Shown here: positions 34,995 to 45,628 of the stretch, piece by piece
Position numbering within the stretch: position 1 is the stretch's first letter
Layout of the letters: each line of letters begins with the position of its first letter
From: Micropterus salmoides
Lineage: Eukaryota; Chordata; Actinopteri; Centrarchiformes; Centrarchidae
Assembly (NCBI RefSeq): GCF_014851395.1
Contig: NW_024040040.1
Span: forward strand, 25,649,000-25,712,999
DNA: 64,000 bases
Direction: 5' to 3'
Position numbers and translations under genes: made by a program
The notes under the pieces: model-generated
Seen by the model: the letters and a program-made list of their open reading frames with translations, nothing else
Databases searched by the model: none
What the model was told of the DNA's origin: nothing

Positions 34995-36660
34995 ATGGAT
35001 ACAATTACTTTTTACAGACAACATAGCAGTGGACAACTTGTTTATTCAAGGGAGAAGCTCCTTTCACTCCAAACAATGGGACGAGCCGGCATTTTCCACC
35101 ACATACCTGAGGAGCTGAGGAAGAGGCACAGAGGCTGCAGAGCTGGAGCGAAGGTGAAGGCTAGGCTAGCGGCTAAGCGGTGGAAGTACAAGCCCTCGGC
35201 TCCATCGATAGTGATGGGGAATGTGAACTGTCTGACCAACAAGACGGACAAGCTGGCTGCCCTTGTGAGGACGGACAGGACGTTCAGGGAGTGCAGTTTA
35301 CTTTGCCTGGATTCACTACAGTGAGAGCGGACCGGGACTGTGGACGCAGCGGCAAAAGCAAAGGAGGGGGACTCGCGCAGTTTATCAACAACAGATGGTG
35401 CAACCAGGGGCATGTTACAGTGAAGGAGATCGTGTGCAACAGAGACATTGAGTTGCTTGCGGTAGGTCTCAGACCATACTACATGCCTAGAGAGTTCTCC
35501 CACGCCATTGCTGTTGTTGTTTATGTCCCTCCGCGTGCGCACGCAGAGACCACGTGTGACGTAATACACCATCGCGAGACTGCAAACACAACATCCAGAT
35601 GCATTCATCGCCATCTCCGGGGATTTCAACCACGTGACACTGGACTTCACACTGTCAGACTTTCACCAGTTTGTAAGCTGCCCCACCAGGAAAAACAGGA
35701 CATTAGACCTCCTGTATGCCAATGTGAGGGAAGCTTACATTGCCGCTGCTTTGCCCCCACTGGGAATGTCTGATCATAACCTGGTCCTGCTCACACCACA
35801 GTACAAACCACAGATCCAGAGACAGTCCACGACCATCCGCTCCTTCAGGAAATGGTCTCCTGAGGAAGCGGAGGCTCTGAGACACTGCTTTGAATGTACT
35901 GACTGGAGCGTCCTGCAGGAAGCACATGGTGAGGACATCGAGGGGGTCATACACTGCACTACTGATTACCTGAACTTCTGCATGGACGTTGTGGTCCCCA
36001 CCAGAACGGTACGCTGCTTCCCAAACAACAAGCCCTGGATCACCAGTAATGTCAAGGACATCCTGAACAGGAAGAAGAGGGCATTCAAGGATGGTGACGA
36101 TGGTGAAGAGATGAGCTGAAGTGCGTACAGGGGGAACTCAAGGTCCACCTGAGGGAGGTGAAGGAGGACTACAGAAGGAAAGTAGAACAGAAGCTGCAGC
36201 ACAACAACATGAGGGAGGTCTGGGATGGCATGAAAACCATCACAGGCGGCAGCAAGAAGAAGTGCAGTATTGCAGGAGAGGGAGATGCTGGGAGAGCAAA
36301 CCAGCTAAACCTGTTTTTTAACAGGTTTGATACTCCAGCTCCCACTGCCAGCGATGGCCCACTTCACACCCCCATGTCCATCACCTCCCCCAATGCCACC
36401 ACCATGTCCATCACCACCTCAGACTGCAGACCACCCCCACCCTCCACACACATGGACAGTTCAACACCCCTCCCCACCACCATCACCAAGGATCAGGTGA
36501 GCAGAGAGCTGAGGAGGCTCCGTCCAAGGAAAGCAGCAGGCCCGGACAGAGTGTGTCCAAGGATGCTTAAAGCCTGTTCTGCTGAACTGGGGGAGCCACT
36601 CCAGCATGTCTTCAACCTGAGCCTGCAGCTGGGGAGAGTGCCAGTGCTCTGGAAGACTTT
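34995..36660 (+). pseudogene. L2/Rex1-type LINE, 5' half (endonuclease, RT start)
   Basis: Reads EKLLSLQTMGRAGIFHHIPEE and RRGCRAGAKVKARL, then the APE-type endonuclease start IVMGNVNCLTNKTDKLAAL (about 35210). At about 35300 ECSLLC is joined directly to LPGFTTVRADRDC in another frame; the stretch expected between them, with the catalytic TESW, is missing. A shift at about 35600 leads to ISGDFNHVTLDF and MSDHNLVLL, the other endonuclease signature motifs. A shift near 36115 leads to EVWDGMKTITGG and then LRRLRPRKAAGPDRVCP at the start of the reverse transcriptase. Coding sequence stops at LWKT (36658), where the SINE begins. Three frame breaks and the lost Glu make it inactive. Confidence 0.85.
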
Positions 36661-36664
36661 ATGT

Positions 36665-37693
36665 AAATGTAAATGCTCCGTACTTGTATAGCGCCTTTCT
36701 AGTCTTTTCGACCACTCAAAGCGCTTTTACACTACATCTGCATTCACCAGTCACACACATTCATACACTGAGCCTAAGTGCTCAAATAGAAACTAACATT
36801 CACCTTGTACACATCTGACTTCCAGTATAACTCAGTCGACATTGTGATAGTTGGCTGCATCAAGGATGGACAGGAGGAGGAGTACAGGAGCCTGGTAGAG
36901 GACTTCGTGAGGTGGTGCAGGACCAACCATCTGCAGCTGAACACCTCCAAGACCAAGGAGATGGTGGTGGACTTCAGAAGGAAGAAACCACATCTCCAAC
37001 CTGTGTCCATCGAGGGGGTCGACGTGGAGGTGGTCAGGACTTACAAATATCTGGGGCTGCAGCTGGATGACAAGCTGGACTGGACAGAAAATATGGACAC
37101 TCTCTACAGGAAAGGGCAGATCCGTCTGTACTTCCTGAGAAGGCTGGGGTCCTTCAACATCTGCAAAAAACTGCTACAGATGTTTTACCAGTCTGTGGTG
37201 GCCAGCGTCCTCTTTTATGCTGTAGTTTGCTGGGGAGGAAGCAGCAAGAAGAGAGACGCTGGTCGACTGGACAGACTGGTGAGGAGAGCTGGCTCAGTGG
37301 TGGGCTCAGAGCTGGACTCTCTGGTGACAGTGGCAGAAAGAAGTACCCTGGACAAACTGCTGTCCACACTGGACAACGCCCACCACCCTCTGCACAACAC
37401 CTTCATCGGGCAGAGGAGTGTGTTCAGTGGCAGACTGCTGTCCCAGCCCAGCTCCACCAACAGACTTTGCCATCAGACAGTACAACAGCTCCTAGTCATG
37501 GCAGGGAGGACAACAGACAAATGAACAATTTCTACCTCCAATCACACTCACTCATACACTGGCGGAATAGCCGCCAGGGGCAATTCGGGGTTCAGTATCT
37601 TGCCCAAGGACACTTCGACACGCAACCAGGGGGAGCCAGGGATTGAACCGCCGACCTTCCGATTAACGGCCAACACCTGAGCCACAGCCGCCC
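36665..37693 (-). mobile_element. tRNA-derived SINE, minus strand, split in two
   Basis: On the minus strand the SINE starts at about 37693 with GGGCGGCTGTGGCTCAGG. It has an A-box-like TGGCTCAGGTGTTGG (37684-37670) and a B box GGTTCAATCCC (37649-37639), so the head is tRNA-derived. The body contains TGTCCTTGGGCAAGATACTG. The tail half lies at 36665-36798 and includes AAAGCGCTTTGAGTGGTCG and a GCGCTATACAAGTA word. Between the halves sits a 742-bp LINE segment (36799-37540). ATGT flanks the SINE (36661-36664 and 37694-37697) as a short possible duplication. The SINE interrupts the LINE coding sequence between LWKT and SCLIPVPKE. Confidence 0.8.
36799..37540 (+). repeat. LINE 3' segment duplicated into the SINE (copy 1)
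   Basis: A 742-bp direct copy of 38157-38889. By eye the two differ at five bases plus a 9-bp absence in the downstream copy (GACAGACTG at about 37269, coding DRL, lies between direct repeats of GACTGG). Identity is about 99% outside the gap. The copy opens with FTLYTSDFQYNSVDIVIVGCI and continues through YKYLGLQLDDKLDW, YFLRRLGSFNICKKLLQMF and CWGGSSKKRDAGRLDRLVR to a stop at 37524 (239 codons open from 36805). It lies exactly between the two SINE halves, in the same orientation as the main LINE. Confidence 0.9.
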
Positions 37694-38873
37694 ATGTCTC
37701 ATCCCGGTTCCCAAGGAAAAACACCCCAGGGAGCCGGGTGACTTCAGACCAGTAGCACTGACATCACACATCATGAAGACCTTTGAACGGCTGCTGCTAC
37801 ATGTCCTCAGACCCCAGGTTCACCATGCACAAGATCCACTGCAGTTTGGATACCAGGAGAAGGTGGGCGTGGAGGATGCCATCCTCTCTCTGCTCCACAG
37901 GGCCTACTCACATCTGGACAAGGTGAATGGCGCTGTGAGAATGGCGTTTTTTGATTTCTCCAGCACCTTCGACACCATCCGGCCGCTCCTGCTGAGAGAC
38001 AAGATGACAGAGATGACGGTGGACCCCTTCTTGGTGACATGGATTACGGACTACCTCACAGAGAGACCACAGTACGTCAGACTGAAGGGCCACACGTCAG
38101 ACACGGTGGTCAGCAGCACCGGAGCACCACAGGGGACTGTGCTCTCTCCCGTCCTCTTCACCTTGTACACATCTGACTTCCAGTATAACTCAGTCGACAT
38201 TGTGATAGTTGGCTGCATCAAGGATGGACAGGAGGAGGAGTTCAGGAGCCTGGTAGAGGACTTCGTGAGGTGGTGCAGGACCAACCATCTGCAGCTGAAC
38301 ACCTCCAAGACCAAAGAGATGGTGGTGGACTTCAGAAGGAAGAAACCACATCTCCAACCTGTGTCCATCGAGGGGGTCGACGTGGAGGTGGTCAGGACTT
38401 ACAAATATCTGGGGCTGCAGCTGGATGACAAGCTGGACTGGACAGAAAATATGGACACTCTCCACAGGAAAGGGCAGATCCGTCTGTACTTCCTGAGAAG
38501 GCTGGGGTCCTTCAACATCTGCAAAAAACTGCTACAGATGTTTTACCAGTCTGTGGTGGCCAGCGTCCTCTTTTATGCTGTAGTTTGCTGGGGAGGAAGC
38601 AGCAAGAAGAGAGACGCTGGTCGACTGGTGAGGAGAGCTGGCTCAGTGGTGGGCTCAGAGCTGGACTCTCTGGTGACAGTGGCAGAAAGAAGGACCCTGG
38701 ACAAACTGCTGTCCACACTGGACAACGCCCACCACCCTCTGCACAACACCTTCATCGGGCAGAGGAGTGTGTTCAGTGGCAGACTGCTGTCCCAGCCCAG
38801 CTCCACCAACAGACTTTGCCATCAGACAGTACAACAGCTCCTAGTCATGGCAGGGAGGACAATAGACAAATGA
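37694..38873 (+). pseudogene. L2/Rex1-type LINE, 3' half (reverse transcriptase)
   Basis: This continues the LINE after the SINE: LIPVPKEKHPREPGDFRPVAL, then a frame open for 366 codons from 37773 to 38873. Motifs in order are MKTFERLLL, DPLQFGYQEKVGVEDAI, MAFFDFSSTFDTI (first catalytic Asp), STGAPQGTVLSPVLFTLYTSDF, NHLQLNTSKTKEMVVDFRR, YKYLGLQLDD and the C-terminal CWGGSSKK region. In related elements about ten residues with the FSDD active site lie between YNS and VGCI; here only VDIVI is found. The enzyme therefore lacks two catalytic Asp residues although the frame is open. The 3' UTR runs to about 39000. Confidence 0.85.
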
Positions 38874-39608
38874 ACAATTTCTACCTCCATCTGCACTCCA
38901 TTTGCACTGTTTACTGTTTTGGCACTGTTTTACTGTGGCTACTGTGTTATAAGTTATTTTAATTTTAATTCTATTTTAATATAGGTTTAATGTATGTATG
39001 TTTCGTATGCTACTGGATACTTGCTCCGGACGTGACCATATTTGGATGAGGTGGTGGAGCTAACGGCCGTGTGTGTAGTTAGCTAACTTGCTTAGCTAGG
39101 TGCATCTGTAATCCAGGTTAACTGTCATTTTAACAGGGCTGACAACTTTGTCTAGCAAACAACAGTCTTAAAACTAAATAAACTCACCAGAGAAAGTGAA
39201 CAGCCAACTCCTAATAAGCTTTTTCAACAGAGCTGGTTAAATTTACACAGTGCCGTGGGTTTGAGTCACTCTAGCCTGATTGACAGGTCGCCATGGTAAC
39301 GACTTGTCAATCATAGATTATCCTGCCCTGAAGCATACTCTGCTTTATGGTCTATTTTCCTCTAAATGGGACCATAATTTACTAAATGAACATCATGTTG
39401 TATTGAAGAAGACTTGAAACTAGTGATTGAGACCATAAACTCATTAGGAAAGTGTTTTCTGAGATAATAAATCAGGTGAGGTCATTATACCATTATTTCT
39501 AATGGGACCGGACTTCTTTTTGAAACCAAAAGAGTTGCCCCCTGCTGGCCGTTCAATAGAATGCAGGTTTAAGGGACTACCGCATTCGCATTAGTTCTCT
39601 GACCAGTT

Positions 39609-39720
39609 CCCGCTTGCTCAAAACCAGAGGCAATCAAGCCTTTGGTGTCGCTGCCCCTAACCTGTGGAACAACCTGCCAGTCCATATCAGAACACGTCAC
39701 TTTTCTTTCAGAAGGTTCCA
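39609..39720 (+). pseudogene. LINE C-terminal fragment, right part
   Basis: This reads SRLLKTRGNQAFGVAAPNLW then NNLPVHIRT, the continuation of the LINE C-terminal domain begun at 34620-34818 (family pattern RL...GDRAFSVAAPxLWNSLP). It marks the right-hand side of the composite insertion. Confidence 0.75.
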
Positions 39721-40009
39721 TCTATCAGAGAGAGGAGGAAAAGACTGGATTAGCAGCTAAAGATGAAGTTATAGAGGCCTCCTCAAGTGAATTCTTCAAC
39801 CGCACCCAATACTGTATTATTCTGAGATTGGCAGCTGTAGTAAAATTTAAAATTAGGCAAAGCCTGTCCACCAAGGAACTTTGGCCTTAATAACAGAGCT
39901 TTGCCAAGTCGAGCTTTGTTCTTATTCTATACAAATTCTGACACTAAGCTATTGATTTTATTTTAAAAAAAGAGTAGGGGAGAAAGATGGGTAGACACTG
40001 GAAGATGAT

Positions 40010-41120
40010 GAGAAATATTGGGAGAGGTGTTAATGTAGCTGATTCATTTTGCAAGAGACAGCAGCATTAGTGAACAATGTTTGAGATCTTCCAGTAGGTA
40101 CCGGTAAAATTAAACTTAAATAAGTATTCAAATTTATCTGCCAAAGTATGTGAAGTCAAGTGGGGCAATCTTGAATAGGGAATGTTGTAGGTGATAGTTA
40201 CATGCTACTACATTTAAGGTAAACACTTCACTTTAATCCAGATTAATTTCATAACCTGATATCAGCCAAATGAAGTATGTCCAATGCTGTTGGGATAGAT
40301 ATAGAGGGGTTGGATGTGTATAGAAAGCAAACAGTCCTCATAAAGTCTTCTGTTCAGAGCCGCTCCTAATTACACCTGTTACGCGAGGGTCTGACTGAAG
40401 CTTAATGGCCAATAGCTCAATAACAAAGTCAGATAAGAGCAGAGTCAAGCTGTGGCCGAGTGGAGCAAGGAGAACTGTTCTGAGCAGGTATTATTAGTTC
40501 AAATGAAAGCTGTGGGAGATACATGAAGCAGTTTTACCCAAGAAACAAATTTCTTGCCAAACCCAAACATCTCCAGTGTATGAAACATACCTCCACTCCA
40601 CATGGTCAAAACCCTTTTTCACATTAATAGAAATCATGGCTTCTGGTGCATTTGAGGAGGAGGGATTATATAAAACACTGAGAAGTCTTACAGTAAATAG
40701 ACCTGTGTGTTTTTGGATGGACCCCAGCTGATCTGGGTAGATATAGTGGGAAGGACAGGTACCAAGCACATAGCCAATTATTTGGATAGAAGTGTTAAAT
40801 CTACCAACACAAACTAATGGGGCAAAAGTTTGAACTAACCTTAACCCTAACCCTTATTTGTCTTTAATAAAAAAGGAAATTGCGGCCTGATTAAGTGTTG
40901 GTGGCAATCTAAAGGAAACTAAATGAATCAGTAGTAAAAATGGGTGCTAGTTTATTAAAAAATTGGATATCCATCCAATCCTGGGCCCTGCTTGTATTGA
41001 GTAAGCAGTTTGTTTGAGCTCATCTATAGTGATTGGTACCCCCAGCTTTGTGGCTACGTCAGGGTTTATCTTTGGTATTTCTTGTGGACCAAGGAAATTA
41101 TCCAAAGAAGAGGAGGCAGG
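40010..41120 (-). pseudogene. L1-type LINE reverse transcriptase fragment
   Basis: Reading the minus strand from high to low coordinates: GPGLDGYP (about 40985), NFCPISL (about 40825), then YIYPDQLGSIQ, LLSVLYNPSSSNAPEAMISI and KKGFDHVEWRYV (40494-40769). These match the L1 pattern GxIxxDQxGFI...RL...YSPSSSxTPEAxISLDAEKAFDRVEW. The catalytic Asp lies in the FDHVEW word. Further on are FVIELLAIKLQSDPRVTGVI (about 40430) and LFKIAPLDFTYFG (about 40160). Many stops and frame changes; no YADD word could be read. An old, dead copy. Confidence 0.75.
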
Positions 41121-42254
41121 ATTTTGTTTGGATCTATCTAGAGAGGTATAGAACTGTTAACTGTTAAGTGTTACTTTGTGTGGGATCTGTTGTCAGGCGT
41201 GGGAGTGGGTCGAAATCTGAGGAATCTGATGGGTAGTTGGTGGTTGTCATAGTTGATGGATGAACAATTCACTTGCTTTATGGCTGCGTTTGTAATAGGC
41301 ACATTTCGATTTAAATAATGGATCAAAGTTGTCCCTCATATGCACTATACCTGTTAATTATACCTTCAGTGTTTCCATTAACAGCAATGCCGAGACTATG
41401 GAAGTGAAGTGGCATGGGCCTTAAAAAAATTGTCAAAGCTTATAAAAACACTGAAACTTATTTGTTTTTAAGTTTGATGCATTGAAAACAGCTTTAGAAA
41501 CATGGATTTTAAAACACTTTAAAACTCTACTGTGATTGATGCATGAGGCTTGTGGAATGTGGGACTTACACAATACAGCAGCACCCCCACACAACCCACG
41601 CCACACTTAATGTTTTGAACAATGATTATTGAACAATATTTATAACAGTAACTTTAGTAAAATAGATTGTGGGGAGTATGTTGCTCTTAGGAGCACATCC
41701 GTCCACTGCACCATCCACAACCTAGATGAGTAACTAGTATTAATCAGTGTATTGGTATAATATTATAACATGGTATACAAAGTATAATGTTAATATAATA
41801 GTGTACAGTATTAAAGGAGACCTATTATACAGCATTTCCAGTACTATATTGTAATTCTGTGACTCTTGTATGGCAGCTTGGCATGATTCAAAGATCAAAA
41901 AAATAATTTTCTATCTTATACTGGCCCTTCATGCAGGCCTTCATTTCAGTCTATGTCTGAAACAAGCTGTAGATGCTCCTGTCTCTTTGAGGGCCCCCTC
42001 TCAAAGCCCACTGTCTTATGATTGGCCAAGACCTGTACCTGTGCGGAGCAAATGACCATATATGGAATACCAGAAAAAGCTGAGGAGGTTTTGGCTCACA
42101 GAGAATTCTTTTAAATACTTTTACATCATAATTTGAAGCTTTGGCCATGTTTAACATGAAGATCCAGTATTGTAACAAGTCATAAAATATGGAAAAGCAA
42201 AGGCCTATATTTATTTATTATACAATATTCTTTAAAATTGCATATAATAATATA
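41121..42254. other. Stretch without recognised gene
   Basis: AT-rich; the first 200 bp may be more decayed L1. Nothing else supported. Confidence 0.4.
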
Positions 42255-42262
42255 CTATATAG

Positions 42263-44008
42263 TAGTGTTACTCAACGGGGGACATCCGAGGACGATGGGA
42301 GGCGCTGGATTCAATATTTTTGAAGCCGGTTCGCTGAGCTGCTTTTGGGGGGCGTTTGTTGGTTGGAAATTCTAAGGCAAGTTTACACTTAAGATACGAG
42401 TTTAAACTTTAAACTACTTGCAAAAAACTGTGGTCTGCAACATTAAAACCTGCCAGTTTAGTCCACTGCAACTGTATGAGACTGTGTATTTTTTCTCAGC
42501 TACTTGTGGTGCAGCTTTGTGTTGCCTTCACGGGAACGGGAAGTCAGAGTATCATCTGTAAAATTTTACCCACATGGTGTTCACTGTGTAAACTCTGGAA
42601 AATTGACGCTCTCTTTCTTGGTGGAAAAGTGTTTATTTCTCTGAGGAATACACAGTGAACGTCTTGTTATCGCGAGGGATATTACGCTGTCGGACTCACC
42701 CTGAAAGCTTCACTGCGACACCAGCGAGTGACATGGACCCACCTTGCGCTGTGAGTCGCAGACAGTTAGTGCCAAAGCGGACATGTACTGTAGTTTCAGT
42801 AGGCTATAAAAATGTAACATTAAAGACTGAAGCCCTGTCTTGCTCTGTTGGAGATTGTAAGTGGCACTTTATCAGAGGTGCTGAAGTTAACGTGTGTGGA
42901 ATTATTCGTGAACTTTCTGTCTGATCATAGGGGTCAGTTAGTTTCGTTTTCCCCTGGCATGAGCACCTCCTCGTGTCATTCAGTTTTGTCTGTTAGACGG
43001 CGAGGGGATACTTCCAGTTTCAATATGAGCAGATTTGTTACAGTGTTTCCCATGCATTCATTTATTTTTGGCGGCCTGCCACAATATCAACGCTGACCGC
43101 CACATATTGATTTTTGATTTTTTTTACTAGGCCTATTTAAAATCGTATTTCAGCTGCAGCACATCCTCTCGCTCGTCTCTCCCTCGTTAACACAGCTGCA
43201 CAAATCTGTCCAACACAACGCTGTTAATGTCGGAGACCCAGCTATTAAAAGTTATTAGCAAGCATGTAAGGAGCCTAGCTAATAAGGAGAGCTAAGTTAA
43301 TGTTAGAAAACTGCTGGGTTTTGAGCCTAGCATGCTGTATCTGCGCCACAGTTACACTCCTTCTGTCTGGGAAACACTGAGTTATGATATAAGTTATTAA
43401 CAGATGAGCTCATAAAGTCCAGTCAATAACTGAATTAAAATGGATTAATTTATTACTGAGATGAAAAGCGGCCACAAACACATTTAAATAGGTAACTTCC
43501 CCATAAAAGATGTGGTAAGACTTAATCATGTGTGTTGACTCAGCAGGGATGATATTAAATAAGTTGATCTATAGTAGAAAAATATTTAAAAGCAATAAGA
43601 ATGTCTGAGAGCCTCACCTGTCACCTGAATTTTTAGACATTTCCACCATAAATTGGTGCAGAAAAGGCAGAAATTGGAGGAGAAATTTTCACCAGAATGC
43701 AGGAAATTAAGTGTTTAATGCTCAAAAACCTCTGGGGGAGGACCCCCATACCCCCCACTTATTAAGTGCCTCATCCAAGAAAACAGTATCTGGCTTCAGA
43801 CACAGTTTCTGGGAGGAACATTCACTTATTGGTTAAATATAATTACTTTTCACATGGCTTTTTTGTTACCTTTTCCATGCTTTTAATAACAATAGTAACA
43901 ATAAAAAATTGTGCGGGCAAATAGCAAACATCTTTTTTGATGGGGGGTGGTAAGGGACCTGGATAATGGATAGGGGGGCGCTGGCCCAAAAAAGGTTGAG
44001 AACCACTG
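42263..44008. mobile_element. hAT-type element with perfect CTATATAG duplication
   Basis: TAGTGTTACTCAACG at 42263 mirrors GGTTGAGAACCACTG ending at 44008 (canonical edge CAGTGGTTCTCAACC). CTATATAG flanks it on both sides (42255-42262 and 44009-44016), a perfect 8-bp duplication as in hAT. Length is 1,746 bp with no transposase. It contains CTCTGGGGGAGGACCCCC at about 43730, common in fish hAT elements, and a nested 339-bp MITE. A block at about 42855-42935 (ACTTTATCAGAGGTGCTGAA) recurs in reverse at about 58890-58975. Confidence 0.85.
43041..43379. mobile_element. Nested MITE with CAGTGTTTCCCA ends
   Basis: CAGTGTTTCCCA at 43041 mirrors TGGGAAACACTG ending at 43379. Length is 339 bp. The CAGTG edge suggests hAT, but the flanks ATTTGTTA and AGTTATGA do not match. 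Confidence 0.6.
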
Positions 44009-44296
44009 CTATATAGTTTACCACTAGGATCATTTTAATTCCAGTTATGGCCGTTTCATTTTTGTGGGTTGTTTTCCTTGTGCAAGAAAAATGCTCTACA
44101 CAGAGGTTAGTCTCTACTTGTTAATGTTAAGTGCTAACTCGTCAAAATCCTCACCATTAATGCAGAACAATGACTTTGAAACAGTTTGAAAGTTTGCTGT
44201 AACAAGTCAAACTTTATTTAATGTCCATCCAGGCTGTGATTGGTCAGTTCACAAAAAGTGACACTGATGAGCGTATCAATATTTATAAAAAGTTAA

Positions 44297-45624
44297 AGGG
44301 GCTATATGTAGTGAAATCACTTAAATCAATTTTCACTGCCTTATTGTCAATGCGCTGTTGCCTCACTTAGAAATGAAACACACACCTGTTTTCTCTGTTC
44401 CTTGGAGCAGCAACTAATGTACTTTTAATGTGAGGGCACCCTGTGTACGCTCCCGAGCCTCTCTCAACACTGCAGCTAACAAAATGCAATTCACTAACAC
44501 CACAAAACAACAGGCTCCCAGCACAACACAAACTCCACGTAAGGATAAAAAACAATAAAGGTTTATGTGCTGAAGCCTGTAAGGCCAAACGAGAATCAGA
44601 TGTCGTCTTGTGAAAACAGTAAACATCAGAACGGCTGGAGTCACGGGAGAGTCACTCACTGTCTACCGTGGAGCAGTTGCTAATGTTATTCAGTTCAATA
44701 TATAATATGTAACGTTATGGCTTTCCCCATTACTTCACCAGCTAACGTGAGCCACATTATTATCCTGTGCATCACAAGTATTATGTCAAAAGTGTTGATT
44801 TAGACTACAAGAAAGGATGTAATGGTACAAAGCAAATGTGGAGCAATTTGTTTATACTAGCCAGGAGCAGCCAGCTACTTTAGCACAGATCTACGTTGTT
44901 TGCCTCATAACGTTCAATTTAGATTTATTGACGTTTTACCTATACTCGAGTACACAGCTTCTCCACCGTCTCAGTCACTGTAACTTACGTGACCCTCATA
45001 ATATACAATATATACATAACATTCACTAGCAAGGACCATAATCAACAGATAATTAAATTATTAAATGACAGAAAGATGTATGAGATGGGTTTTGTGGGTA
45101 TTTATGGAAATGCCGGGAGTAACGTGATTGATGTGTGGTCCCGCTCCTGAAACTCTGCTAATTAGCAGCACTAACTGCAGGACAACAACATAGTAGAAGA
45201 GCCAACCACTAAAGTAAATTTACTTCCTGCTGTCTAACTGTTTTAAACTGTGGCAACAATCTCATTTATAATATTCAGTCCAGCTCACATTAAACGTTTC
45301 GTTATCATCCAATACATTTCGCTGTGTTGACATTGCTGAGCCTCCGTGAAATATAGTAATGTAGCTAAAGCTGATGTATCACGTCGGCTAAATGCAGTAA
45401 ATGTAACATTATCATGTAACAAGCATGGATTAGTTCAACCTCAAGCTGATAAAAATATTACTGTAACGTTGCAGTGGGAGTTTCCAGCATGTTGTGTGAA
45501 GCAGTCTCCCTGTCTCTCCATCGCTGCTGTCACACTGCCTTTTTTCCAGGTGCCAATATGCCAGCTTGCTGTGCTGTATGAGCCAGGAACAGTTTGTGGC
45601 CGCTGAAAACTACATATTACCCCT
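44297..45624. mobile_element. TTAA-flanked non-autonomous DNA transposon
   Basis: AGGGGCTATATGTAGT at 44297 mirrors ACTACATATTACCCCT ending at 45624. TTAA lies on both sides (44293-44296 and 45625-45628). TTAA duplications are typical of piggyBac and Kolobok elements; the AGGGG terminus does not decide between them. Length is 1,328 bp; the open frames inside show no transposase signature. Confidence 0.75.
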
Positions 45625-45628
45625 TTAA

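Larger units (their letters stand above)
34819..39615 (+). mobile_element. Composite insertion: teleost repeat carrying a LINE
   Basis: The outer pieces (about 34819-34940 with ATAGACTGTAAATAAGAAGTGGAC, and about 39010-39615 with TTGCTCCGGACGTGACCATA and GCCCCCTGCTGGCCGTTCA) belong to a repeat type widespread in teleosts. The L2/Rex1-type LINE lies between them. GCTCAAAA occurs at both edges (34811-34818 and 39616-39623) and could be an 8-bp target-site duplication. Alternatively, the interrupted LINE resumes at about 39609 with TCCCGCTTGCTC as ordinary coding sequence, and the match is partly chance. The element has no inverted ends. Confidence 0.55.

Noticed and set aside
37639..37684. tRNA-like A and B boxes
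   Set aside because: Not a tRNA gene: the surrounding sequence is a SINE with a non-tRNA body and tail, and no cloverleaf is complete.
34811..39623. GCTCAAAA at both edges taken as proof of a hAT insertion
   Set aside because: The element has no inverted ends, and rejoining the split LINE as PKSRLLKTRG explains part of the match, so it is kept only as a possible duplication.
40842..40856. CTTAACCCTAACCCTTA, telomere-like
   Set aside because: Only two units; too short for an interstitial telomeric repeat.
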